Origin: Cavenderia fasciculata
Lineage: Eukaryota; Evosea; Eumycetozoa; Acytosteliales; Cavenderiaceae
Reading direction: 5' to 3'
DNA: 64,000 nucleotides
NCBI RefSeq assembly: GCF_000203815.1
Contig: NW_004457729.1
Location: 248,674-312,673 of the forward strand
Shown piece after piece: positions 1 through 11,245 of the stretch. Position numbers and translations under genes: made by a program. Under the pieces are notes generated by a model that was not told the DNA's origin, did no database searches, and was given only the letters and a program-made list of their open reading frames with translations. Numbering within the stretch: position 1 is the first letter of the stretch; each line of letters opens with the position of its first letter.

Positions 1-320
1 CTTGTGTTGTTTGTAAAAACAAAAGAATAAGAATAGAAATAATGGGATTAATAGTAATAAAGTAATAAGCTGTGATAGAAGAAGAAGAGAAAACAAACAA
101 AAGCTAAATTTAAACATAGAAGAGGATTTCCCTTGTTTTTTTAATTTTTTTAATTTTTTTTTTGTTGCAACCAACGTTTCTCGCCCACCTCCATCCACTG
201 GTCAATCAGCAGCTACCTGCAACAGGTATTGTAGAACGGTGTGTGTGTGTTAGGTTCTACGACTTACAAAAAAATACTATTATTACTACTCTACTACTAA
301 TACTACTACTTCGTTGCCAA

Positions 321-358
<38 letters not shown>

Positions 359-890
359 CCTGATTATTATTGATTACTGCAATATTTATTCTCTATCTTT
401 GGTTGATTATTTTATTTATTAAAAAGATAATAATAATAATATTATAAAAGTAAAAGTAAAGTGTGTACAATGTGGTTATATTATATTATTATCAGTTGTG
501 AGCCCAGGTATCAAGAATGATTTATACACCACTTTTTAAGACTATAATACAAATTAATAATAATTAATTAATTTTCATCAACTTTTATTTTTATTTTTGG
601 GTGCACCAATCTGCGCACTTAAAGAAAGTGTCGATTGATTACTACTATTGCAATATTCCATTAATTTTTTAATTTGAACTAAAACTAAAGAAGACTGAAG
701 ATTGTTGTCATCATCACCAGTCGTCACTTTAGAAAGAGGGAAATAATAATAATAATATTCTTACTCTTCTAAAAGAAGAACCTAGGTGAACTTCAAAAGA
801 TTAGATTGATCAACCAATCAATCAATGATTACCTACTAGTTTTTAATAATAATAATAATACATTAATACATTAAACAACACGACGCGACA
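1..890. other. Upstream region with TATC microsatellite
   Basis: No gene is supported here. It is AT-rich sequence upstream of the DHHC gene, with a perfect TATC tandem repeat at about 321-356. A short open frame at 162-422 runs through the repeat, lacks an ATG start and looks like chance. The start of the window may also hold the end of an unseen neighbour. Confidence 0.6.
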
Positions 891-2224
891 ATGACAACAA
901 TGATAAAAAGAGTATTAGGAGGTAGTCATAATAATAGTAATAATAATAATAGTTTAGAGATGAACAACAATAATAATAATAATAATACAATAGATAGTAG
1001 TAGTACTAGTACATTTGATGAAGCTGTACCATTATCACCGTCGTCACAGTCATCATTATCATCAACGCAACAACAAGAAAAAGGATCAAAATCAAAACCA
1101 AGTCCACTTGGAGATAAAGAAGCATTGGTTGCACAAATAGCATACACAGCAATACATATTGTAATCTACTTTGTATTGATGTTTAGAGAAGGCACTGATT
1201 TGAATGTAGCCATTTTCAAACATTTCGATGCATTTTATCTCATTTGGTCACATGCAATATTCATCATTACATTTTACACTTATTTTAAATGCGCCTATAC
1301 AGTTCCTGGTTTCATTGGTGATAATACTATAAAAGGTGAAATTTCAATTGATTCAATTAATGGAATTAGAGGAAACATTAATAATCATAATATAAATCAT
1401 AATAATAATAATAACTCAACTACAACTATAACAACTACGACAAATAATATTGAAGAAATGGATGAAATTGATAAATTATTGGATAAACAAGAAAATCAAG
1501 ATAAAAGAGATCAATTATATTATTGTAAAATTTGTGATCATATGATTGTATGTCAGTGAACTATAATATTCATATGATTAAATAGTACTAACTATTTTTT
1601 AAAATTAGCCTATTAGAGCAAAACATTGTAGTAAATGTAATAGATGTGTAATTAAATTTGATCATCATTGTTTTTTTGTCGGTCGGTGTGTTGGTGTATT
1701 AAATCATAAAAGTTTTTATATATTTCTATTTGTACAAGCTATATTATTATTATTGGGATTACAAATTGTAAGAAGAGGAAGAACAATTATATATCCATTT
1801 TTAAAACATATTGATATTTACTTGTTTATTTTATTTTTTATTATAGGCAATAACAGGATTTAAAAATGAAGCAACTTGGACAGATTGGATTAAATCAAAT
1901 ATATTTATATTCATACCTACAATGTTGATATTCTCGACAATGTTTATGCCAATTGGTTTATTTGTATTTCATACGTATTTAATTTTCACAGACCAGTCTT
2001 CGTGGGAGGTAACAAAGCGATCAAGAATTAGTTATCTAAAGTCAATCAGTGGTGTAAGATATCCTTTTAGTCAAGGTATTAAAAAGAATATCGTTGCTCA
2101 TTGGAATCAAAATTTTGGAGTCTATCGATGGTCACTACCATCTGACGAAAGATTAAAAGAATTGAAAAAGCGAAAAGAAAACTCTTTTAATTTATGGAAT
2201 AATAAATATTACTCTTGTTGCTAA
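891..2224 (+). CDS. DHHC zinc-finger S-palmitoyltransferase
   Basis: Predicted multi-pass membrane enzyme that attaches palmitate to protein cysteines. Three exons: 891-1547, 1609-1767, 1847-2224 (397 aa); the first intron has a TACTAAC branch site at 1586-1592. An Asn/Ser-rich N-terminus (about residues 1-75) precedes two hydrophobic segments. The cysteine-rich domain spans the first splice junction ([10 protein letters not shown], then [13 protein letters not shown]) and ends in [13 protein letters not shown], so the catalytic DHHC cysteine is present. The usual continuation is CPWVxNCVG; here the Pro, Trp and Asn are Phe, Phe and Arg. More hydrophobic segments follow and the C-terminus is KYYSCC. 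The family is clear; the substrates are unknown. Confidence 0.9.
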
Positions 2225-2359
2225 AAGGACAAGACTAATACCTGTAAGTACAATAACAACAACAAGAATAGTATAGTATTTATCTATTATATTATAGTAT
2301 CGTACAATTTGGAATTTATTATTATTATTATTATAATTTGACAATGATTATTTAATACA

Positions 2360-3484
2360 CTATAAATCAGCACCATCACTTACTCCAACACTTTTAGTTG
2401 TATTATCATCATCATCACCTTCATTATCTCCTCTTTGATCATTTTCAACCGTTTGTTGAATGATGACCATAGTTGAAGAATTGGTTGCAACTCCACTATC
2501 ACCAATATTGGTATTACTACTCTTTTTGGTGATACGTGACATTGAAAAATCACTCTCTCCAGTGTTGGGTGTAATGTGAACCTTTTTAATGAGGTCAGAG
2601 ATACCAGCCATCTCTCTCATCTTTGCAAGTATAGGGTTTCTACCAAACAATACCAGTATCGAATAACTATTCATCATTTCGATAAAGAAAAACGAGAGAT
2701 TGAACCAATCCTGTGGTGTTTTATGTTTGGCCTTGTAGATGTAGAGAATGTTGAGAGTGGCCAAGACTGGTACCATAAAGTTGACCAACACCAACATCAT
2801 GACCATCTTCATTCTAATGAAAATATCCAATTGTTTGTTGGATTTTCGGAGTTCACGGATCAATGTCATACCATAAAATGTAAATACAAATATGATTAAA
2901 ATTTTTGATATGGCATCAAAGAAACGTGTAATCTGTTCATAATCGTATAGATCGGGAATGATATAATAGTTTAACATTATAATGACTAGAAAACCTGTCA
3001 ATACAATGGCCACACCATAGACACATCGGTCTACCAATCCTCTCTTTCTGTAATCAATCTTTTGGTCTTTTGAAAAAAATGTTACACATAATTTAATCCA
3101 TCCTCTACATATCCATAACCATGCCAACTATATATAGTAAAACAAAATATATTAATAAATGTATAAAACCATAATACTTTTTTTTTTGAATCTACTTACG
3201 GTATAAAAATGAACACCTGCAATAAACAACATGTATGTTGTTGGGGTTGCATAAGGTTCATCGAAATCATAGGCATAGCATATGATACCAAATGGAATTC
3301 GAAGTGCAAATGCACAACAATTTAAAAATAATACTACAAATGGAATGGATTTTATGGAATACCTGGCTCTCTTAAAGATTTTGGCACTCTCTCCATACTC
3401 TATATAGGTTTGATATGAAAATAAAAGTAGATTAAAGATGAATATCATCGATTCTACAAAAAACATTGTTGCTCCTCTCTTCAT
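2360..3484 (-). CDS. Seven-helix membrane protein, unknown function
   Basis: Two exons, 3484-3200 and 3127-2360, joined in frame across a GTAAGT-AG intron, giving about 350 aa. Roughly seven hydrophobic segments are spread over residues 5-265. The C-terminal 90 residues are hydrophilic, with Asn, Asp and Thr-rich stretches, and probably cytoplasmic. The arrangement recalls THH1/TOM1/TOM3-type or other receptor-like seven-helix proteins, but no diagnostic motif was recognised. Its 3' end converges on the DHHC gene about 135 bp away. Confidence 0.75.
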
Positions 3485-5244
3485 TTTTTTTTTCTTCTCT
3501 CTCTCTTTCGTTAGTTTTCTCTCTCTGTTTTGTTTAAAAAATTATTAATATTATTATTCTTGTTGTTATGTTTTATATAAATATTATATATAAATGTGTA
3601 AAATTATTAATTTAGTATTGGTTGTTGATCTGTCTCGTGATGGTAGTACATTGAATGAAGTTTGTTAGTTTATTATTATTATAAATATGATTATTTGTAC
3701 AAGAAAAAAAGAAATAAAAATAATTATTGGTAGTGTGGATAATAATAATAATAATAATGACGATGATGAGATCGTAAGAAATGAATAAGGAATGAGGTTC
3801 TTTTCAATTCATTCATTGTGCTTTTGCCCCATTGTTTCTTAATTTTATCCTCTCTGTGACGATGAGGTGTGGATCGACGACAACCCAGCTCTACCCATCC
3901 TTCTTTCAAACCATGCAACTCGATACTTTTTTAGGACAAAGAGGAATTGAGGTTTTAATAATAACCAACTGCAACGGCAACGTCGAATCGATTTCTGCAT
4001 CCAAACAGTTTCTGCGGCTCATCTTCAGCACAGCCCCCACTGACAATCATAACAAAATCCTGTGGATATTTTTGTGGATATTAATAAAAACTATTTTTTG
4101 GCAGAGGATTAGATTATTTATTTTTGATCAAAGCTATCCAAGACTTGTGGGGCTAAATCGATAGTTAGCCCCATTGCATCTTTAAAAACAATAACTATCT
4201 TTTGTAAATAGCTGAATTGGGCAAAAAGAGGGAATCTGATTTTAGAAATTCAAGGCTTTCAGATTTAGATATTCTTTAATCATTGAAATTATTGTTATTA
4301 ATTGATAATATAATAGTCAATAATTTTGGTGAGGGTTTGTGATGCGATACAACTTTCATTATTTGTAACTATCCATCATTCATTAACCTTAAAGTTTAAT
4401 TATAGCTAAAACCTAACCATCTCCAAAAAAACGAACCGTTAGAGTATTTGTGTAGTGACCCTAACCCTAAATTAACAACCAACGCTTCAAATAACCTGCA
4501 ACTACTTTTTTTTATGAACGAAGGTATTCTCAACATTTTGTAACTTCATTATTTTAGAATCCTACTTGTTGTTGTTGTTGGTCTCTCTCCTTTTGATTTA
4601 GATCATACTATGGCGAGGGTATCTTATCTTATCTGTTGGTGGTCTCTGATAATACACGTAATATTGTTGTACACGTTTTATGTCTTTGATTGTTTGTTTA
4701 TGATTCATGATCTTCCATCATCGAGAATCAGACCTTTTTATTTTTTTTTTGAGCAAGGTCGGAGCCCAAAAAATATCTTGGGAAGAGTTCTTGGTGTCGA
4801 AGCATCTCATCATGTTACTTTCCTAATCAAAGGGAAACTTCTCTCATTCTTTGTAAACAGAGACATACCAACAGTTTCGTCTGACAGTCTTGTCTTTTCT
4901 CTTTGGTTTACAAGTTGTTCTGTTAATAATATCGATTCTTCTATCATATCTCTTGGACTGGTCACCATCACTATAGAGGATCGTTTAAGCTCTCTATAGA
5001 GATAAGATAATACATACAGACAAGAAGAGGCTTAAGCTTAGAACAACAGAAGCAGAAGCAGCAAAAGAGAGAGAGATAGATACTACTACATAATAATAAT
5101 GAAGAATTTAAACTAACTAGTAGATAGATATAAACAAAGTTATATATACATAATCAATTCATATTTTACAACCATACTTATTCCATATACATACATTCAT
5201 CCTACATATACATACATTCATCCTACATATACATATAATCTATA
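3485..5244. other. Intergenic region, no firm gene
   Basis: About 1.76 kb between divergent membrane-protein genes. Short open frames at 3913-4164 (+) and 4610-4999 (+) lack family support. A minus-strand stretch at about 5000-4862 reads like an exon: an acceptor-like CTATAG, an open frame containing MIEESILLTEQLVNQREK, then a GTATGT donor. No partner exons were found. Two CCCTAA units occur near 4460-4475. The rest is AT-rich and unassigned. Confidence 0.5.
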
Positions 5245-6608
5245 ATGTCAAGTAATAATTATAACAATAATATTAAAAATAACAGTCAACAACAATATAA
5301 TAATAACAATAATAGTAATAGTAGTTACAATGAAAGTACTAAATTACTTGTAAATAATAATAATAAGAAAAAGATAAAGAAACAACAACAACAATTTAAT
5401 CGATTTTGGCGACACATTTCAATTATATTTCAAATATGTGGGTTGTTGGCTCTAACATTTACGGTGCTGCTTGGGTTACGCGCTGACGGTGTCATTCATT
5501 TTAACTGGTGGATTGTATTCCTACCACTGTATGCAATTATAGTGATTGCGTTGGTGTCTAGTGCTTCACGTCCATTGGCCAATGCTGTCCCGTGGATTGT
5601 ACGTGCTGTATGGTGTATATGGGTGCTTGGAGCACTCTCATGTGCCGGTATGATCACACTGCGACTCGAAGGAGTCGTGACCATCTCTACTACCCAAGTG
5701 GTCGCACCATTTTTCATCGTCACTGCTGTCACTCTATTGGCAGGCCTCTTTTCCATCCTCAGAGGTGTCTGTTGTATGCCTCCTACCCATGCTAATCGTC
5801 AACAACATATTCTAGGTGGTGCTATCATGATCCTCATAGGTATCACTGTCGTTCCATCCGTTGTTATGGGTACTCTACGTATATCAAATATTACCAATTT
5901 ACATTGGACTATTACGTAAGTAAAATTGTAAATGGACACACATAAATCCATAAATCCATAAATCCAATTTTTTAGGACTTACATGTTAACATTTAATTTC
6001 CATCCGATTTTAATTTCCTTTTCCTTTTCTATTCTAGATTTATACCATTATGGATTGGAGATGCATTTGCAGGATGTGTCGCCTTTTTCTTGATGTTGTT
6101 TAGTGCTGGTAGTGATTCATCGCCATTTACAATGTTTCAAATACTTTCATTTGAATTTATCATATTGTGTAGTGCAGCATTTAAAGTGTTGTTTGCACTC
6201 GATTTTGACCGCGGTCTAGAATTAATGATCATCGAGTTGTTGATTCCAGTACTGGTCGGCGAGGTATTTTTGACATTATGTGGCGTGAATCTTCTTTTAA
6301 AACCTCCTAAACCTCAACAAGATGATTCTCATGATGTTGTTGTTTTAGAAGATGATGATGATGATGATGATGATGATGACGACGACGACGACGAAGATGA
6401 TGACGATGATGAAGATGATGAAGAAGAAAAATTAGATCAAGAAAGTCCAAAACAACCACCACAAAAGAGATCAAGACAATCACCTTCCTCTTCCAACACC
6501 AAGAACAACAAAAACAACAATCTTAAAATCAATTCAATAACAGTTAAAAAAGATGTACATCAAATTCCAGATGAAGCAAATGCAGTTTATGTATTTGCAT
6601 CGGATTAA
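5245..6608 (+). CDS. tmem185: TMEM185-like multi-pass membrane protein
   Basis: Two exons, 5245-5915 and 6038-6608, giving 413 aa. The N-terminal 50 residues are Asn/Gln/Lys-rich. Eight or so hydrophobic segments follow. The segment LLGLRADGVIHFNWWIVFLP resembles the TMEM185 (transmembrane Fragile-X-F) core, where LRLDGII is followed by a W-rich VFxP stretch, and FIPLWIGD echoes the family's repeated PLW motif. After residue about 320 comes a highly acidic tail with a long Asp run, then a Lys/Asn-rich end. The molecular role of this family is not established. Confidence is good for the gene and moderate for the family. Confidence 0.78.
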
Positions 6609-6891
6609 TAGATGATCATCTATTTAAATTAATTCCACTACTACCGCCACCTACTACTACTATTTTATAATAATAATAATAATATATTTGTTTGGGATCC
6701 ATCTCCTTAAAGGAGAATCATTTACTTTTACCCTCAGATAGAAGGTAATAGTAATAATTAAAAATAATTAATAATATTAATAAAATCCATATGGGCCCCC
6801 TGCATCCTCCCCTCGCTCTGCGCTAGATCATATAGTATCTATCAGAGATTTATTCTTTACACAAAATATTGTAGTCCAAAAATTAATTTAC

Positions 6892-7481
6892 TTGGCAAGA
6901 TACAACGCCCATTTTACAATTGGGTATGAATCATTTAGATTTTGGCAAGGTGTTTCATTCAACAGTAACAATAATAGTTTTACAAGAAATAATGGTCCAT
7001 TCAAAGGAACACTATCTCCATTGTATTATTCTAAAAATACTTCAAATATAAAACAATCAAATAATATTCTATATAATATTTATATTAGAACTGTGGTTTA
7101 TTCAATTGATACACCGATCATTGATAGTGTTACCAATATTCAATTTGGACAGCCATCAATGGTTACAATCAACGGTAATCATTTCGGAAAAGATCAATCA
7201 TATGTTTTAATAACAACAATGTAAATCACCAAAGTTAATTGGAAACAGTTTTAAACAAATTAGTTGTTTATTGGATGTTGTGGAACCTTTTTCCACGGAT
7301 CAGTATAATTATACAGTTAATAATGTTTGCTGAAAAGGTTACAACAAAAGTGGTATCTCTTGCAAAAGAGTGTCCTAATAATTGTAGTAATCATGGAATA
7401 TGTAATCGAATGCATGGTACTTGTAATTGTGACATTGGTTTTGACCTCTTATTGGATTGTTCATTCATCATCACCGACTAG
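6892..7481 (+). pseudogene. Fragment of IPT/TIG cell-surface gene
   Basis: A damaged copy of the C-terminal half of the minus-strand gene at 11246-13293. From about 6922 the sequence is nearly identical to the reverse complement of 11950 downwards, sharing GYESFRFWQGVSF, the IPT segment FGQPSMVTINGNHFGKDQSY and the cysteine-rich EGF-like end CPNNCSNHGICN. There is no start codon or signal peptide, the internal copy is shortened before TPIIDSV, and the reading frame changes near 7224-7239 with a stop between the halves. It is probably not translated as a functional protein. Confidence 0.75.
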
Positions 7482-7603
7482 AGGGTGAATTAAATTAAAT
7501 TTACTTTTAATATTAATTTAATTATTATTAATATTAATTATTTACACAAAACTAAGCTATATACATTTATTTGTTACACATTACATAATCTGTTTCCTTC
7601 AGA

Positions 7604-8116
7604 TTAATCTCCAAGAGAATGAAGAATACCTCTTCTCTTTGATATTTTTCTTTTGTTTCTTGGGTTTTGTGCACCAACCATTGTACAAGGTAACAAATTG
7701 ATGGCAGCCTCCCAAGTGTTTACGATATTGTCATTGTTTAGTCGATCTCTTAGTGTATCAATGTCATTTACGTTTTTTGGTGCTTTGATAGATTCTACAA
7801 TAGCCAATAACATAAAGAGATGTGTTTGTGATGGAAGATTATTGAAACTGTGTTGATAGTTGAAGAACATTCTTGGCGTACAATCCAATAATTTGTAATT
7901 ATCAATGATCGATTCGTAACTGAGTGTCATGTCTTGATGAAAGACGACCAAGTCTTCAGTTACAAAGCCATCTTTAAAGAATAGTACAAATGGTTCATCG
8001 TCATTTAACAAATCAATCACATCATCAATCAAAACATCTTGTGATGACCATGCTGGATAATTAACATAATAGAAATTATCCTCTACATCACATGGTTCAA
8101 GTAAATCATTATCCAT
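7604..8116 (-). CDS. Hypothetical protein, 170 aa
   Basis: Single-exon open frame starting MDNDLLEPCDVEDN. I do not recognise it. It is soluble-looking, with an acidic N-terminal half (VLIDDVIDLLNDDEPFVLFF) and a basic segment near the C-terminus (RNKRKISKRRG). There is no signal peptide or membrane helix. It lies between the inverted IPT/TIG copies, next to the ankyrin-like gene, so it may be part of the same accessory block. A further upstream exon cannot be excluded. Confidence 0.6.
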   Translation of the reverse strand: MDNDLLEPCDVEDNFYYVNYPAWSSQDVLIDDVIDLLNDDEPFVLFFKDGFVTEDLVVFHQDMTLSYESIIDNYKLLDCTPRMFFNYQHSFNNLPSQTHLFMLLAIVESIKAPKNVNDIDTLRDRLNNDNIVNTWEAAINLLPCTMVGAQNPRNKRKISKRRGILHSLGD

Positions 8117-8528
8117 TCCATTATTATATCTATATTCTTCTCTATTTTCATATATTTGAATATAATCTTAAAGAAAGAGAAAGAAATACAAAAATGTTAT
8201 TAACAAGGTTTGTTGTAGAAACATGTTTGCAACTCGGATTGGTATACTATACTACTACTTCAACTATTAATACCTACCCTCTAATAGTTTATCATGAAAA
8301 TCTGAATCAGGTTGTACATAACTAATGACTGAATCCATTAAACTTATATTAATATAATATAATATTATGTGTTCTTACAATATTCTTGACAAAAAGGAAC
8401 AATAATGCTTTTGGTTTGGAGACAAAGCTTCTTCAATTTAGACATCACACTTTTTCTTTTTTTTTTTTTTTTCATACACACAAGATATATATTTATAATT
8501 AATAATAATTAGAAATATATATATAATA

Positions 8529-9500
8529 ATGACAAATCTAATAAATCAAAATGAATTAATAATAATAAGAGTATTAAAGAATAGTTATTTGATGGGGAAT
8601 ATATTTAGACAACTTCATCTAAATAGTAGGATGATGATGCAATGTAGTTTAAAGGATAATGACCCATTGTCAAATAGAGTAAAGATCAAGAGATATCATC
8701 AAATAGATGACCCATCATGGATGATTGCATACAACTATCAACTATTACTACGTTACAAGTTGGTGAGAAGAGAACCGTTGACAATGGATGCGTCGGCTGT
8801 CAAAGGAGTGTGTAGTGTGGCTGATCAGGTAGTATGGGATATCTTGCTACGTGACTATGCTCCATTATTCGAGAGATCATATTCTCTAGTTAACCCAATG
8901 GCTTCATTTGCTAAACTCGCATTGGATGCTATCAAATGTAACAACTTTATAGCTTTATCAACCTTGGCTAAACACTTTACAACTAAATGTATCAGTGGAG
9001 GAGGAGAAGGAGGAGAAAATAACAAATTGTTAGAGGATGGATTTAAAATATCAACTGGTGACATGTATTGGTTTATATCATCGTTTGAAATGTTGGATAC
9101 GTTGATTAACAAGTACAACATTGATCCAATTGTATTTAGACCGACTAGAACGAATGCACTAGACATCATTCTTAAAGGTGGTGATGGTCAATTGCTAAAA
9201 TACTATCTTTCAAACTATCGAACGTTTAAAGAAGAGGAAGATCAATACAAAGTTTCCTCGTATCATGCAATACAACTGCCAGACAAACCATACCTAAGTG
9301 ATACATGGTCGGTTGCACTCTTTAATAATTTTGATGCCAATACTTTGGACTTTGCATTGGAACACTTGGTCTATAACGAATCACAGATTCGTTTAAAAGC
9401 TATTCATCCCCTAACAACAACAGGTCACCCAAAACCAATTACACAATCAACTATTGATAAATTAATAGTTTTAGATAAATTTAATATTTTTAAAATTACA

Positions 9501-9548
<48 letters not shown>

Positions 9549-9748
9549 CGTATAAAATTAAATCAACAAATTATAAATAATATTAAATTAAAACTTGATA
9601 ATAATATAACAATCATTAATAATAATAATAGTGAATTTAAAAATCAACATTCATATTTATATATTATATTTATACAATGTTTAAATTATTGTGGTTATAA
9701 TCATAATATAGAGATTGGTGATTTATTTAAAAATCTACCTACAAACAA

Positions 9749-9784
<36 letters not shown>

Positions 9785-11219
9785 ATTCCGAATCGATCAA
9801 GAATACTTTTTAGAATATATTCATAATACTAGAAAGGATGTATCAAGAGTAATCAATTATTATGTTGAATATGGAACATTGGAACAAATAGATTGGTTAT
9901 TTGAATACCATGAAAAGAAAACCTTGCCAATCAAAACAAATGGAATGTTATTGGATCAAGCCAAATCATTTCAAACAATGGTTCATTTACGTGAAAAATA
10001 CAATCAAGATTGTACAGTACTGGCAATAACCAATGCAATTAAAAATGTAGATGTGGAATCATTAAAATATATATTGGGAATAATGAACTATGAAAGTATC
10101 AAAGACACCAAATCACTCATCAAACTTGCCTATCTTTCAGGTAGTGTCGATATTCTCGCTGCGCTTATCGATGACAAAGTGGAACGTTTTAAAAAGAGTA
10201 ATTTCCCAATTACAGAACAGTTGTGGATGAATAGGGACATGCTAGAGTATTTATTTAAACTCGATCCTAATCTTTTAGCCGAACGTCTTGGAAACTACAT
10301 TGAAGGTATCGAGTGGTTTACAGAGTTTACCAATTTGGCAATCATTGCAAACATTGAATATGTGTTTGATAATGTATTGGAAAAGATACATTTTGCAGAA
10401 ATTCCAATAGCAACACTGCACTTGATGTGTCAATGCATGCTCCATTACGGAAGGACCGATAAACTAGACTATGTATTACAAAACTTTGGTCATTTAATCC
10501 TACCCAAACAACCAGAGGTATTGGCAGCAAACATTGACAACAAACTATCACTCTTGTTGGATAATTGGTTTGAAATATCATTGTCTTGTTATAGAATACA
10601 GAGTATCGATTTTGTCATACAACTAGCCAAAAAACATAACCTTTATGGTGATAGATTATGTGCAAAAAGAAATTTTAGAATGATTACTACCTTTTTCTCT
10701 CAATCAATTGGGTCCATTGGATGTATGGACCTTTACAACAAGGTCATTGGGTATTTGGGTCAAGAATGGTGTCGTAATAATCCACTTTTTAATGTTTATT
10801 GTGTTGTTGGTGCAATCAATTTCAACAGCTTCGAAATTCTTCACCATCTCTTACTTTGTACCGATCCTCAAACATTTCAACATCAGGTTATTAAACAAAA
10901 GGGTCGTTCTTTGATTCATAGACCAATGTCAAATGTTGTCATTGATTATTTATCTCATTTTTATCCTTGTTGTTTTAACAAGAACAACAATGTAAAGGAA
11001 CAAAGTGGACCATCTTTTAATTGGGCTAAATTTATTGGTAGTGAATCAGAAAATGATTTATATTCAATCCAAGAAAATCACCTTCAACATCGATACATGA
11101 TAGAAAGCATCTTACAAATTGGATCAGAAGAAAAGGTATATCCAATGGCACCAAATAGAAAAGTAATCGAAACAGCTAGACAATTTTATCAATCTTCGCC
11201 TCAATACAGTTATTATTAA
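8529..11219 (+). CDS. Ankyrin-like repeat protein of the dictyostelid type
   Basis: One long exon of 896 aa starting MTNLINQNELIIIRVLKNSY. The N-terminus has the helix-rich pattern I associate with the expanded dictyostelid ankyrin-like families, often F-box-like (VLKNSYLMGNIFRQLHL). The body consists of degenerate helical repeats of about 30 residues (for example LVVLDKF-, YILGIMNYESIKD-, LIKLAYLSGSVDILAALID-like units) with weak ankyrin consensus. Two poly-Asn runs encoded by AAT repeats (about 9500-9548 and 9751-9782) interrupt it. No catalytic domain is seen. The family assignment rests on repeat pattern only; the role is unknown. Confidence 0.75.
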
Positions 11220-11245
11220 ACCAACAGTTGTTGATTTTTATTTAT

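Noticed and set aside
3913-4164. Plus-strand frame with RGIEVLIITNCNGN
   Set aside because: It faintly recalls the start of a Roadblock/LC7 domain but soon becomes low-complexity, with no later family motifs. Not enough to call a gene.
4455-4475. CCCTAACCCTAA near 4460 and GGGTTAGGGTT near 21175 as telomere repeats
   Set aside because: Only two units each, inside unique sequence flanked by genes; probably coincidental.
4610-4999. 129-aa plus-strand frame
   Set aside because: Hydrophobic, no family features, overlaps the more coding-like minus-strand stretch; likely chance.
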